Shown here piece by piece: positions 51,835 through 61,192 of a DNA stretch of 64,000 bases (positions are counted from its first letter, which is position 1; every line of letters starts with the position of its first letter). The stretch is taken from NCBI GenBank assembly GCA_023957115.1, contig JAMLHN010000001.1, forward strand, positions 28,708 to 92,707. Reading direction: 5' to 3'. This stretch comes from Thermomicrobiales bacterium. GTDB taxonomy: Bacteria; Chloroflexota; Chloroflexia; Thermomicrobiales; UBA6265. The notes below the pieces were generated by a model that saw only the letters and a list, made by a program, of their open reading frames with translations, did not search any database and was not told the DNA's origin. Made by a program: the position numbers and the translations under genes.

Positions 51835-52134
51835 ATGACCTGGCAGCGCTCGATCCTGATCGCCGCCATTCTGCTCTTTGCGGTGGTCTATTACGGGCTT
51901 GCCTTCGTGACCCTGCGCGATCTTGTGCGGCGACCGGCGGTCCGTGGGCTGAACAAGACCGCCTGGGCGCTGTCCATTCTTTGTCTGCCGCTGCTTGGGG
52001 CGGTGCTGTACGGCTACTTCGGTACGGGGAACTCTCCCTCGCGCGCCAGCCGGCCGGTCGGCGTGGAGCCAGAGTTCACGCCATTCGAGCATCTTTTCGA
52101 GAGCGACGACCGCTGGGAAGATTTCACGCGATGA
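51835..52134 (+). CDS. Small membrane protein, PLDc_N-like
   Basis: The 99-residue protein has two membrane helices (ILIAAILLFAVVYYGLAFV and ALSILCLPLLGAVLYGYF). The second, with the preceding NKTAW and the following GYFGTG, resembles the PLDc_N domain found before cardiolipin synthase-type enzymes. Here it stands alone with an acidic tail. It starts 7 bases after the SH3b gene and its stop overlaps the HDAC-like gene's start (ATGA), so translation is coupled. Confidence 0.7.
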   Translation: MTWQRSILIAAILLFAVVYYGLAFVTLRDLVRRPAVRGLNKTAWALSILCLPLLGAVLYGYFGTGNSPSRASRPVGVEPEFTPFEHLFESDDRWEDFTR

Positions 52135-53069
52135 CGCGCACCACCCTCTACCGTTCGTCCCGATTTGCCGAGCATGACGACCCCTCGCATGTCGAGAACC
52201 AGCGTCGCCTGACGGCAATCGACGCCGCGCTGGATCGGTCCGGGCTGCTCGAAGGGCGCCCGCAACCAGAGCTCATCCCGGCGTCCGTCGAGCAGCTTGC
52301 GCGAGTCCACGAACCGGCATATATCCAGGCGCTTGCAGAGGCCGCGGCCCAGGGTGGGGGTTGGATCGACGGGGACACGTACATGGGCTTCCAGTCGGTC
52401 GAGGTCGCCGCGCTGGCGGCAGGTGCATCTGTCCAGGCGGTCGATGCCGCACTTTCCGGGTCCGCCGTCAAAGGATTCGTTCTGGCGCGTCCACCGGGAC
52501 ATCATGCCCGCCCGATGATCGGGATGGGCTTCTGTCTCTTCGACACCATCGCTATTGGCGCCGCCGAGGCGCTGGCGCAGGGAATCGAGCGGATCGCCAT
52601 CGTCGATTGGGACGTTCACCATGGCAACGGCACCCAGGAGATCTTCTATGAAACCGATCGGGTCTTCTTCACGTCGATGCATCAGTGGCCGCTCTATCCC
52701 GGAACCGGCGCCGCATCGGAAACGGGATACGGAGCCGGCGCGGGATACACGCTGAACGTTCCATTGCCGGCAGGTTCCGGCAATGATGACTATCTCCGCA
52801 CGCTCGACGAGTTCGTGCTGCCGCGTCTCCGCGACTACCGGCCGGAGCTGGTTCTGGTCTCCGCTGGATACGATTGTCACCGGGACGATCCTCTGGGGAG
52901 CATGCTGGTCGATGAAGACGGGTTTGGCGTGATGACGGCGCGCTTGGTGGATCTGGCCGAAACCTATGCCGGTGGACGGATCGTGCTGGTGTTGGAAGGC
53001 GGATATCATCCGGCCGCGCTGGCCCGAAGCGTGGTTCGGACGATTGAGGTGCTCGATGGGGCGGTATAG
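52131..53069 (+). CDS. Histone deacetylase-family (acetoin utilisation-like) deacetylase
   Basis: The product is 312 residues from the ATG at 52131. Class II-like HDAC motifs are complete: HVENQRRLTAI, RPPGHHARPMIGMGFCLFD (catalytic His pair), IVDWDVHHGNGTQEIFYET (Asp and His zinc ligands), and VSAGYDCHRDDPLGSM with the second zinc Asp. The protein should remove acetyl groups from lysine, polyamine or other acetylated amines; bacterial substrates are largely unknown. It is cytosolic, in a tight operon with the small membrane protein upstream. Confidence 0.9.
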   Translation: MTRTTLYRSSRFAEHDDPSHVENQRRLTAIDAALDRSGLLEGRPQPELIPASVEQLARVHEPAYIQALAEAAAQGGGWIDGDTYMGFQSVEVAALAAGASVQAVDAALSGSAVKGFVLARPPGHHARPMIGMGFCLFDTIAIGAAEALAQGIERIAIVDWDVHHGNGTQEIFYETDRVFFTSMHQWPLYPGTGAASETGYGAGAGYTLNVPLPAGSGNDDYLRTLDEFVLPRLRDYRPELVLVSAGYDCHRDDPLGSMLVDEDGFGVMTARLVDLAETYAGGRIVLVLEGGYHPAALARSVVRTIEVLDGAV

Positions 53070-53117
53070 TGTGTGCACTGTCTGTTCGACCCTGATGATG
53101 CCCAGAGTACTGCCCTG

Positions 53118-54266
53118 ATGAGTGATTACGGATCGTTTCCCCCCCAGGGTGGAATGTCGCCATACCGGCAGGATGATGAGCGGAAACGCGAGCTTGCCCG
53201 GCTTGCCACCCTGCAAAACCAGATCGACGAGCTGCGGACCGCCTTGCGCGAGCTTGCGAGCCGCCAGGTGCGGCTCGAAGAAGGCGTCAAGCAGATGGAG
53301 GGCGGCAGCGCCGAAAACCGCATCCTGATCGAGCAATCGCGACAGGAGAGCCAGGTTTCGGCGCGTGCGCGCGCGATCGATGAGAACCGGACCCGGCAGC
53401 AGATTGCCGACATGGATCAACGGCTGGAAGACGCCGTGCGGCCGATCCGGTCATTGCAAGCCCACGTCAGCGAGCTGCTGGAAGCGTCGCGGCGGAAGAC
53501 CGATGACACCGGCAGTTACAACCGCCGGTTCGAGGAGATCCGGGCTGCGCTCGAGCACCAGCAGGCGGTGGGCGATCGCAACACGATCGCGGCGCATCAG
53601 CTTCGGGAAACGATCGAGAGCTCGAAAGGGGAGCTGGAGCTCGTCCGGCGCGATATTTTGCGCAATGAGGACGCGGTCAAGATCGTCGATCAGGAGATGC
53701 GCCGGCGCATCGCCGAGGTTGCCCAGGCGAGCGAGGGGTTCAGTGCCCGGCTCGACGATATTCGCGCCGATGTTTCGCATGGGCTCGATCTGATCAGCGA
53801 TCTGCAACGCGCCAGCGCAAGTGTCGAGCCGAACTTCGAAGAGCTGCGCAAGGTCGACGCCGATATAAAGGCCGAGGTCGCGCGGGTCAATCAGGTCGCC
53901 ATGGAACGACATGAGACGATCGTCGACCGGATCGACGATTTGCGCCAGGCAACGGACGCGCAGATTGCCGAAGTGCGAACGTCACAGGACCAGCGTTTCG
54001 AACGATTGGGCGAGCGGATCGACGAGATCAACGAGCAGTATCGCGAGCTTGGCGTTCGGATTGCCGCGTTCGTCCATCAGCTCGACGAGCTGCGTCTGGT
54101 CGACGAGTCGTTGCGACGCGACCTCTGGCAGCTCCACGAGCAGCGGGTACGCTTGCGCCTGGAGCAGGCGCAGCAGGAGCTGGACCAACTGAGTGGAACG
54201 CGGCGCGAATCGGAAGATGCCGCGCGCCGGCCGGTTGTGTCGCTTCCGCGTCCGGCCGATCGTTGA
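53118..54266 (+). CDS. Long coiled-coil protein
   Basis: The product is 382 residues from the ATG at 53118 (a GTG at 53073 is possible). After a short N-terminus (MSDYGSFPPQGGMSPYRQDD) nearly the whole chain is heptad-rich, high in Glu/Arg/Gln/Leu (LATLQNQIDELRTALRELA, VDADIKAEVARVNQVAMERH). It has no signal, membrane or ATPase motif. It may be a structural, cytoskeletal or SMC-accessory protein. The gene follows the HDAC-like gene by 48 bases and is probably co-transcribed with it. Confidence 0.72.
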   Translation: MSDYGSFPPQGGMSPYRQDDERKRELARLATLQNQIDELRTALRELASRQVRLEEGVKQMEGGSAENRILIEQSRQESQVSARARAIDENRTRQQIADMDQRLEDAVRPIRSLQAHVSELLEASRRKTDDTGSYNRRFEEIRAALEHQQAVGDRNTIAAHQLRETIESSKGELELVRRDILRNEDAVKIVDQEMRRRIAEVAQASEGFSARLDDIRADVSHGLDLISDLQRASASVEPNFEELRKVDADIKAEVARVNQVAMERHETIVDRIDDLRQATDAQIAEVRTSQDQRFERLGERIDEINEQYRELGVRIAAFVHQLDELRLVDESLRRDLWQLHEQRVRLRLEQAQQELDQLSGTRRESEDAARRPVVSLPRPADR

Positions 54267-54327
54267 TCTGCTGCGCGATTCTCATCCGATCGTCGATCTC
54301 TCGATCGGGAATGAGCGGTAAGGAGCA

Positions 54328-54765
54328 ATGGTGCGCCGCCGACATCGAAGTCCGCTCGAGATCCGGCGTCTTGCCTACGTCCTGATCCTGCTTGCCACCG
54401 TGGTTGGCGCCTACAGCGGGTATCGGGATTCGCCGCTGGGCGTTACCACCTCGTTCGCGCTGGCGGTGGCGGCGACCGTGGTCTACACGCGAGCGGCCGA
54501 TTTTCTGATGGATTTCGACCTGCGCTCGGTCCGTCGCCAATCGACGGTCTTCCTGGTCATCGGACTGCTGACCGCCATGCTTGGGTGTGTTGTTGCATCG
54601 CAGATCGTTGATGGCGGACGGAGCGCCATGGCACGCGCGTTTGGATACGGGGCCATCGGCGGCGGCGCCGCAGTTGGGCTCTCCGGATTGGTGGCGACGC
54701 TCTGGTCGTTTACGGCAACGTACGCCGGTGAGCAGATCGAAAAGCGGAGTCTGGAAGATTGGTAG
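54328..54765 (+). CDS. Small multi-pass membrane protein
   Basis: The 145-residue protein begins with a basic stretch (MVRRRHRSPLEIRR). Three or four membrane helices follow, among them AYVLILLATVVGAYSGY, SFALAVAATVVYTRAADFLM and TVFLVIGLLTAMLGCVV. It has no recognised family. It overlaps the YfhO-like gene by 7 bases, suggesting a joint role. Confidence 0.6.
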   Translation: MVRRRHRSPLEIRRLAYVLILLATVVGAYSGYRDSPLGVTTSFALAVAATVVYTRAADFLMDFDLRSVRRQSTVFLVIGLLTAMLGCVVASQIVDGGRSAMARAFGYGAIGGGAAVGLSGLVATLWSFTATYAGEQIEKRSLEDW

Positions 54766-57167
54766 CCCCAGCGCTCCCGGATGCGACTGCCCCACTGCCA
54801 TCGCGATGGCGTGCTGACGTCCTCGGCCGGCTGACGGCCGATCATTTCTGCCTGGGCGTGCTTACCGCTGTGCTGGCTGTCAGCTGCTGGCGGATTCTGG
54901 CCGGTGGGGTCACCGCCGGCCAGGATGCGATGACCCAGTTCTATCCCTGGTACTCGTATCTCGGCGAGCGCCTGCGCGAGTTCGGCATTCCATCCTGGAA
55001 TCCGTCCCAATTCTCGGGCGCGCCGTTTGCTTCCGATCCACAATCGGGGTGGTCGTATCTGCCGGCAATGGCGTTCTTTACCGCGTTTCCGCTCGCTATT
55101 GCAGTGCCGATCTTCATCGTCTTTCATCTGGCCTTGGCGGGATACAGCGTCTATGTCCTGGCCCGGATTCTGCGGATCCCGCCATTGGGGGCGTTGGCCG
55201 CTGGATCCGCCTATATGCTCTCCGGGCCGATCTTTAGCCGGTCGGTCTGCTGTCCAGCGCAGCTGCAGGTGGGGGCGTGGGTGCCGTTGCTCCTCGTCGG
55301 TGCGGAACTGGCGTTGCAGCAACCGATTTTGCGGCGCCGGGTGCCGTGGATTGTCGTTTCCGCGCTGGCAATGAGCCAGATTCTGGCGTCCTGGTTGGGG
55401 CAAGGGTCGTACTACGCGCTGATGCTGGTCGGCGCGTATCTCGGTTGGCGGGCGCTCATCCAGCCGGTCCGGCCAGGGGTTCCGTGGCGGGAGCGGTTCT
55501 ATGACTTCTTCTCGACCTCCATTGTCTTTGGCGCATTGGCCGCCGGATTCAATGCCATGGGACTCTTGCCCCGGCTCGAGTACAACCGCCTTTCGAATGT
55601 CGCCGGCGGGAGCTACGACGGGCTGGGCGACTCCGCGGCGATCACCGGCGGGTGGCAAGCGGGGCAGACGGTGTTCGAGCATGTCACCCGAAACTCGTAC
55701 TACCCCGGCGGAATCGCGGTTGGCCTGGCGGTCGTTGCGGTCATCCTGACGCGTGGACGCAATCTGACCGTGTTCTTCTCCCTGATCGTCGTGGGCGGGT
55801 TCGTGCTCTCGTCGAGCCGGCAGACACCACTGCACGACGTTCTCTTCACGATCCTTCCGATGTTCGAAGGGCTCCACTCCCATTGGCCGCAACGGATTGC
55901 CCTGGTGGTTTTTCCCGCAGTTGCCCTACTGGCCGGAGCCGCGATCGGTGCATTGCCGAGCTGGGCTGGCCGCCAGCAGGGGGTGTGGTCGATCGCGCTT
56001 CTTCCAATAGGAATAGCGGTGGTGTTCGCCGTTGGTCTTCGCCGGGCGGGGGATGCGTTGCCGTGGGTGGTCTGGCTGAGCGTGGCGGCGGTGGCGCTCG
56101 CGCTCCTGCTGCTCGGCGCCAAGCGGTGCGAGGCAATCTGGCGCTATCTGCCAGGGGTGGTGACCGGATTGCTCATTCTCGACCTGCTGGCCGCCAATCG
56201 GGAGATGCTGGCCCACGGCGACTATGGCGGATTCCACAAATTCGACATTGCCGCGTACTACGAAATCACACCAGGGCTCCAGTTCATTCAAGGCCGAACG
56301 GGGGATGAGGCCGGGCGCTATTTCGGGTTCGACCCGATGTTGCGACATTCCGAAACGGAACGCCCTGCGCTGTACCGGTTCCAGTTCCCGAGCGACCAGG
56401 TTCGCCAGCTTGGGGTCAACAATCTGGCGACCGTACACCGCATGTATGACGTGCAGGGGTACAACCCGGTCCAGCTCCAGGCGTATGTCGATTTCATGCA
56501 TGACATCAATGGAGAGGCGCAGGAATACCACGACGCCAATATCTACCCCGGCGGGCTCGATTCGAATCTGCTGGATCTGCTGAACGCGCGGTACATCATC
56601 GTTCCGGTCGAGATTCCCGAGGGGCGGGCAGACCTGCAGGCAGCGGTCGATCTCTTTCCGACCGTCTATCAGGATGACGATATCCGCGTCCTGGAGCGCA
56701 GCTCGGCGGCGCCCAAGGGATGGATTGTGCACGAGGCCCGCAGCGCACAGGCGTCCGTTGCCCGGCTCCTGGTCGAGAACAGCGAGATCGATCCCTATCA
56801 GGTGGCGCTGATCGACCGCGACAGCGATCTGGTGGGGGATGTGCCAGTAGACGGAAATGACACGGTTACGGTGTTGGAGTCCGAACCGGAGATCATGCGA
56901 TACGAGACGGTGACCGCGGCCCCGGGCATGCTGGTCACCAGCGAGATCGCCTATCCGGCCTGGAACGCGTATATCGACGGTGAGCCAGTCGAGATTGCGA
57001 CGGCGTTCGGACTTCTGCGGGCGGTCGAGATTCCAGCCGGGACGCATATCGTGGAATTCCGCTTCGAATCGCCGAATGAAGTATGGGGAATGGCGCTAAC
57101 CATTCTCGCAATATTGACCGCCGGTGCCTTGCTGGCATGGTGTCGGTTGGAAGGAAAGCCTCAGTAG
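54759..57167 (+). CDS. YfhO-family membrane protein
   Basis: The 802-residue protein starts at a TTG overlapping the previous stop, with GGAAG upstream. It has about 11-13 transmembrane helices, with DAMTQFYPWYSYLGERLREFGIPSWNPSQFSGAPF in the first outside loop, the signature of YfhO and GT-C glycosyltransferase-like proteins. A large extracytoplasmic C-terminal part (residues 480-770) ends in PAWNAYIDGEPVEI and a final membrane helix. YfhO proteins glycosylate envelope polymers such as lipoteichoic acid in Firmicutes; the acceptor here is unknown. Confidence 0.82.
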   Translation: MVAPALPDATAPLPSRWRADVLGRLTADHFCLGVLTAVLAVSCWRILAGGVTAGQDAMTQFYPWYSYLGERLREFGIPSWNPSQFSGAPFASDPQSGWSYLPAMAFFTAFPLAIAVPIFIVFHLALAGYSVYVLARILRIPPLGALAAGSAYMLSGPIFSRSVCCPAQLQVGAWVPLLLVGAELALQQPILRRRVPWIVVSALAMSQILASWLGQGSYYALMLVGAYLGWRALIQPVRPGVPWRERFYDFFSTSIVFGALAAGFNAMGLLPRLEYNRLSNVAGGSYDGLGDSAAITGGWQAGQTVFEHVTRNSYYPGGIAVGLAVVAVILTRGRNLTVFFSLIVVGGFVLSSSRQTPLHDVLFTILPMFEGLHSHWPQRIALVVFPAVALLAGAAIGALPSWAGRQQGVWSIALLPIGIAVVFAVGLRRAGDALPWVVWLSVAAVALALLLLGAKRCEAIWRYLPGVVTGLLILDLLAANREMLAHGDYGGFHKFDIAAYYEITPGLQFIQGRTGDEAGRYFGFDPMLRHSETERPALYRFQFPSDQVRQLGVNNLATVHRMYDVQGYNPVQLQAYVDFMHDINGEAQEYHDANIYPGGLDSNLLDLLNARYIIVPVEIPEGRADLQAAVDLFPTVYQDDDIRVLERSSAAPKGWIVHEARSAQASVARLLVENSEIDPYQVALIDRDSDLVGDVPVDGNDTVTVLESEPEIMRYETVTAAPGMLVTSEIAYPAWNAYIDGEPVEIATAFGLLRAVEIPAGTHIVEFRFESPNEVWGMALTILAILTAGALLAWCRLEGKPQ

Positions 57168-57224
57168 TCTTGCGGGAAATCCCCAGATGGGGCAATCACG
57201 AAAATGGATTGTCAACAATGTTGC

Positions 57225-57253
57225 TTGACACTGCCGTCACGGTCTGCTAGCTT
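57225..57253 (+). promoter_or_regulatory. Strong promoter of the second NlpC/P60 gene
   Basis: A perfect -35 box TTGACA at 57225-57230 is followed after 17 bases by TAGCTT at 57248-57253. The predicted transcription start, near 57260, leaves a leader of about 260 bases. Confidence 0.65.
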
Positions 57254-57255
57254 CA

Positions 57256-57523
57256 CGCGTATCCCAGCAGTGAGACGCATCAATGTGCGTCTCATGTGTC
57301 ACTCTGAAAAGAGGGATACGCGGAGGGAGACGACGGCTCCGAAGTGGCTATCGGTGTCGTCATGTGCACTGGGGCTACCTTGGCCGGAGCCCCGGTTTTC
57401 GATGGAATGTGGCGTCTTGGGCGCCAAACCTCGTGGGAGGTATTCGACAGGTTTTCCGAGACCCGACACCTGCGGGCTGATCAGGGGGCTGCCTGATTGG
57501 GGGATTCACTGGAGGGAAGACTT
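57256..57523 (+). promoter_or_regulatory. Long folded 5' leader, possible cis-regulatory RNA
   Basis: A 10-bp helix (CGCGTATCCC 57256-57265 with GGGATACGCG 57313-57322) encloses two hairpins: TGAGACGCA/TGCGTCTCA (57271-57294) and CTCT-GAAA-AGAG (57302-57313), a three-way junction with a GNRA loop. Downstream are GACGAC/GTCGTC, GGGGCT/AGCCCC, CAGGT/ACCTG and ATCAGG/CCTGAT stems. The last ends about 10 bases before the Shine-Dalgarno. NlpC/P60 genes are classic targets of the c-di-AMP (ydaO) riboswitch, but I could not find its conserved blocks here. Confidence 0.5.
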
Positions 57524-60199
57524 TTGGCTGGCATTTCCAAACGAGTTTCGCTGGCACTCGTTGTTGCATTGATCGGGGCCCTGAGCGCCTCGACGTTTAT
57601 CCCAACCGCCACCTCGGCGGACACCAACCTGATCATTGGCCAACAGGCTGTGATTTCCTACGCCAACGGCGATCAGGTTCGATTGCGTCAAACTCCTGAC
57701 TACGAAGGCACACTCATCGCCATGTACGATGAGGGGACCTATGTCACGGTTCTCGATGGACCGTTGACCGACGCAGCAGGTAATTACTGGTATCAAGTTT
57801 CAGTTGGATCGAATGCCGGCTACATCGTGGCCGACTTCCTTGCGCTCGAAACCGGCGTCCCCCTCGAGGTTATTGCAGAAGCCACCGAGGAGCCAGTCGT
57901 CGACGAAGCGCCGGTCGACGTGCCGATCGCCGAAGTTCCGGCGGAGACCGATCCGGTTGCCGTTGTGCCCGAGGCTCCGCTTTCGGGCGAAGTCGTCGCC
58001 TTTGCCTGGGTTGCCGGGACCAATGGCGATGGCGTTCGTTGCCGCGTCGCGGCCGATGAGAATGCGCCGGTGGTGACGGTCCTTCCCGAAGGAACGTCCA
58101 TCGAGATCACCGGACCGGTGAGCGGAATCTGGCAACCGATCAACTGCATGGGCGGTGGCGGCTTCATTGCTGCGCAGTTCGTGAGCTATACCGATCCGGC
58201 TGCTCCGCCGGTGACCGCGCCGGATGCCGGCACGGGTGAAGAAGCCGTCGAAGGCGAAGAAACCCCAGTGGCTGAGACCCCGGTTGAAACTCCGGTTGAG
58301 TCGGAGACTCCGGTTTCCACGGAGACGCCGGTTGTCGATACTCCGGCCACCGAAGAAGCGGTCGAAGCTCCTGTCGAAGCTGACGTTCCCGTCGAAGAGG
58401 AAGAACCGGTCATTCTCGACGAGAGTCTCGTTTCGGGTATGGCCTATGTAACCGGCACCAATGGTGACGGCGTTCGCTGCCGTGCCCGCGCCAGCTCGAC
58501 CTCCAATACGGTCACGATCATGCCGGAAGGATCGGCGATTCAGCTCACCGGCGTTCCGACGGGCGTCTGGCAGCCGGTGTACTGCAATGGCACGGCCGGC
58601 TTCATCAGCAATATCTATCTCGGATCGGGGGATGCCCCGTCGTCAACTGACAGCGGCGAGGTGAGCTCCACCGATTCCGACGCGGTTGCGACCACCATGG
58701 CGGTTGGCGGACCGGTGTCCGCGGCCGCCACGACCGGCAGCGCGGTCGTCAGCGGCACCAATGGCGACGGCGTTCGTTGCCGCACTAGCGCCAGCATCAA
58801 CTCATCGATCATCACCGTCCTTGGTGAGGGCGTGTCGGTTTCGTTGCGGGGGCTGGTCTCTGGTAGCTGGCAGCCGGTCGTCTGTGGCGGCTCCAACGGC
58901 TGGGTCTATGTCGACTATCTGAGCACGACAGGTGGCTCCAGCAGTGGCAGCTCCAATGGGGGCAGCACCGGCAGTGCGAGCTCCGGCGGCAGCAGCACCA
59001 CGACCGGCTCGGCGACGGTCAATAGCGCGCCCGGTGGACTCAACTGCCGCACGTCCGGCAGCTTGAGCGCATCGGTCATCACCGTGCTCAGCCACGGTTC
59101 GACCGTGAGCCTGCGCGGCTCCGCCAGCAACGGTTGGCAGCCGGTCGTCTGCGGCGGCCGGAACGGATTCGTTTCGACGGACTACCTTTCCACCGGTAGC
59201 ACCTCCGGCGGTGGCAACACGTCGGGCGGAAGCACCTCCGGTGGCGGGTCCAGTAGTGGTTCCTATTCCAACGGCAGCACCGTCTATGTGAGCGGCACCG
59301 GTGGCGGTGGTTTGCGCCTGCGCTCTTCCGGCAGCATGAGCGCCAGCATTCTGTCGATCGTTCCAGAGGGCGCTTCGATCACCGTTCGGAGCGGCAGCAC
59401 CAGTGGCTGGGTCGCGGTGACCTACAGCGGCACCAACGGATTCGTCTCCTCCGAGTACGTTTCCACCTCGGGCGGTACGTCTGGCGGCGGTTCGACCAGT
59501 GGCGGCGGCTCCACCTCCGGCGGATCGAGCAGCTCCGGCAGTCTGGTGAATGGCAATCACGCCGCAACCACCGCGTCGCTCAACCTGCGCTACTCGGCCA
59601 GCTTCAGCTCCGGTGTGGCCGCGGTTGCTCCGTCCGGCACGGTCGTTCTGATCACGGGCTCGGCGTCCAATGGCTTCTACCCGATCGACTGGGACGGTCT
59701 CACGGGCTACATGTCCGGTCAGTATCTGACCAAGACGTCGGCTGCGCTTTCCGAGCGGGGCGGGTCGGGGAATGGTAGCGGCAGCAACAATGGCGGTAGC
59801 CCCGGCGGCAGCACCAGCGGCGGTGCGTCTGGGAATGCGCTGGTCTCGTACGCGATGCGCTACCTTGGCTACCCATACGTCTGGGCGACGCACGGTCCCT
59901 CGAGCTTCGACTGTTCCGGCTTCACCTACTGGGTGGTTCTGAACGTCCTTGGCAAGAACATCGGCGCCGGCACTTGGACGCAGGTTTCGGCCGGTGCATC
60001 GGTTTCGCGCAACAACCTGCAACCGGGTGACCTGGTCTTCTTCCAGAACACCTACACCACCGGTCTTTCCCATGTCGGCATGTATGTTGGCAATAACCAG
60101 TTCATTCATGCCCAGAATGAGTCGACCGGTGTGGTCATCAGCGATCTGAACTCTTCGTACTACTCCAGCCGGTGGTACGGGGCGGTGCGGGTCTCCTAG
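57524..60199 (+). CDS. Secreted NlpC/P60 peptidoglycan hydrolase with seven SH3b repeats
   Basis: The product is about 891 residues from the TTG at 57524 (GAGGG at good spacing); the TTG at 57497 lies before that site. The signal peptide is VSLALVVALIGALSASTF. Seven SH3b-like domains follow, many with GTNGDGVRCR and WQPVxC cores, joined by Pro/Glu/Thr linkers early and Gly/Ser linkers late. The C-terminal NlpC/P60 domain has FDCSGFTYW (Cys), LSHVGMYVG (His) and FIHAQNES. Its catalytic domain is almost the same as that of the 12084-14519 paralogue. It should cleave peptidoglycan peptides. Expression is likely controlled through the long leader. Confidence 0.9.
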   Translation: MAGISKRVSLALVVALIGALSASTFIPTATSADTNLIIGQQAVISYANGDQVRLRQTPDYEGTLIAMYDEGTYVTVLDGPLTDAAGNYWYQVSVGSNAGYIVADFLALETGVPLEVIAEATEEPVVDEAPVDVPIAEVPAETDPVAVVPEAPLSGEVVAFAWVAGTNGDGVRCRVAADENAPVVTVLPEGTSIEITGPVSGIWQPINCMGGGGFIAAQFVSYTDPAAPPVTAPDAGTGEEAVEGEETPVAETPVETPVESETPVSTETPVVDTPATEEAVEAPVEADVPVEEEEPVILDESLVSGMAYVTGTNGDGVRCRARASSTSNTVTIMPEGSAIQLTGVPTGVWQPVYCNGTAGFISNIYLGSGDAPSSTDSGEVSSTDSDAVATTMAVGGPVSAAATTGSAVVSGTNGDGVRCRTSASINSSIITVLGEGVSVSLRGLVSGSWQPVVCGGSNGWVYVDYLSTTGGSSSGSSNGGSTGSASSGGSSTTTGSATVNSAPGGLNCRTSGSLSASVITVLSHGSTVSLRGSASNGWQPVVCGGRNGFVSTDYLSTGSTSGGGNTSGGSTSGGGSSSGSYSNGSTVYVSGTGGGGLRLRSSGSMSASILSIVPEGASITVRSGSTSGWVAVTYSGTNGFVSSEYVSTSGGTSGGGSTSGGGSTSGGSSSSGSLVNGNHAATTASLNLRYSASFSSGVAAVAPSGTVVLITGSASNGFYPIDWDGLTGYMSGQYLTKTSAALSERGGSGNGSGSNNGGSPGGSTSGGASGNALVSYAMRYLGYPYVWATHGPSSFDCSGFTYWVVLNVLGKNIGAGTWTQVSAGASVSRNNLQPGDLVFFQNTYTTGLSHVGMYVGNNQFIHAQNESTGVVISDLNSSYYSSRWYGAVRVS

Positions 60200-60235
60200 A
60201 CCAGGATCGGATGTACCCGATTCCCGGGACATGGA

Positions 60236-60272
60236 AAAAGAGGATGGGCCAAAAGCCCATCCTCTTTTCTCT
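60236..60272 (+). terminator. Intrinsic terminator after the NlpC/P60 gene
   Basis: AAAAGAGGATGGGC (60236-60249) pairs perfectly with GCCCATCCTCTTTT (60255-60268) around CAAAA; the T-run continues as TCTCTT. Its A-rich 5' side means it may also work leftward. Confidence 0.88.
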
Positions 60273-60357
60273 TATTCGGGGCCATCACGATTCACAGGAT
60301 GTGACAATCCAATTGTGGCTCTCCGCAGGTAGCAAACGCCGAAACGAGTGATGACCA

Positions 60358-61089
60358 ATGTCCGATGAGACTGCAACCCAACGCTGGCTCGAACGAGCGC
60401 GCATGACCTGGGATGAACGAGCCGAGTCATTCGACGTCACCTCGTCCGCCAACGCAACGGGTCCAGACCGGAAGGCTGAGATCGACTTCGTCGTCGAGAC
60501 GCTTTCACTGCCGGCTGGAGTCCGCATCCTCGATGCCGGGTGTGGAGTAGGACATTTTGCCATCGCGTTGGCCGAGCACGGGTTTCAGGTCGATGCCGTC
60601 GACCTCTCTCCGGCGATGATCGAGCGGTCGCGTGTCAACGCGGCAACTGCCGGCGTATCCATCGCGTTCTCCGTTGGCGATCTCGCGTCCCTGAGCGCGC
60701 CAGATGCTGCGTATGGGGCGATCGTGTCGCGTGTGGCGCTCCAGTTCTCCCCACACCTGTCAACGGCGCTCGACGAGTTCGAGCGCGTGCTCACGCCGTC
60801 CGGGAAGATGTGGCTGGCAGTACCGGGAGCGCTTTCGCCCGTCTACCGTCATTCGTGGCGTCGTTTTCTCGATGACGAACCCGACGACATGAACTATGTC
60901 GTTCCCTGGGAGCTCATTCACCTGTTGGAGGCGCGCGGTTGGTTCATCGACGCGCAATGGGGCAGCTTCGATGCGATCGGGCGCGATGCCGGCAACCCGG
61001 TGGGGGCGTACGACGTATCCCAGCTCCCGCTGGCCGTGCAGCAGGCATCCGCCACGGTCTGGAACATCATCGCGACCCGCGCCGGGTAG
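60358..61089 (+). CDS. Class I SAM-dependent methyltransferase
   Basis: The 243-residue protein has the SAM motif I VRILDAGCGVGHFAIALAEHG around residue 50, motif II-like VDAVDLSPAMIERSRVNAATAG, and AYGAIVSRVALQFSPHLSTALDEFERVL, typical of Methyltransf_11/25 enzymes such as UbiE- or BioC-like proteins. It is cytosolic. The substrate is unknown. The gene is monocistronic after the terminator and is followed by 346 bases holding repeats up to the insertion sequence. Confidence 0.85.
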   Translation: MSDETATQRWLERARMTWDERAESFDVTSSANATGPDRKAEIDFVVETLSLPAGVRILDAGCGVGHFAIALAEHGFQVDAVDLSPAMIERSRVNAATAGVSIAFSVGDLASLSAPDAAYGAIVSRVALQFSPHLSTALDEFERVLTPSGKMWLAVPGALSPVYRHSWRRFLDDEPDDMNYVVPWELIHLLEARGWFIDAQWGSFDAIGRDAGNPVGAYDVSQLPLAVQQASATVWNIIATRAG

Positions 61090-61139
61090 AGGCTCGAATC
61101 TGTGCGGCGGGGTAGACGTCGGTGTGCAAGCGCAGGCTG

Positions 61140-61192
61140 TAGACGCCGGCCCTATGTGCCGGCGAAGCATCGCGGCACAGGACCGGCGTCTA
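61140..61192. terminator. Two-tier hairpin downstream of the methyltransferase gene
   Basis: TAGACGCCGG (61140-61149) and CCGGCGTCTA (61183-61192) pair perfectly and enclose TGTGCCG/CGGCACA. The design (outer stem, inner stem, no T-run) parallels the element at 2092-2159. Confidence 0.5.

Noticed and set aside
54483..55892. 469-residue antisense ORF opposite the YfhO-like gene
   Set aside because: Arg/Pro/Gln-rich shadow frame without motifs; the sense strand encodes recognised membrane proteins.
57256..57523. Direct assignment of the leader as a ydaO (c-di-AMP) riboswitch
   Set aside because: The gene type fits, and CCCGACA occurs near 57460, but the other conserved blocks could not be found by eye.
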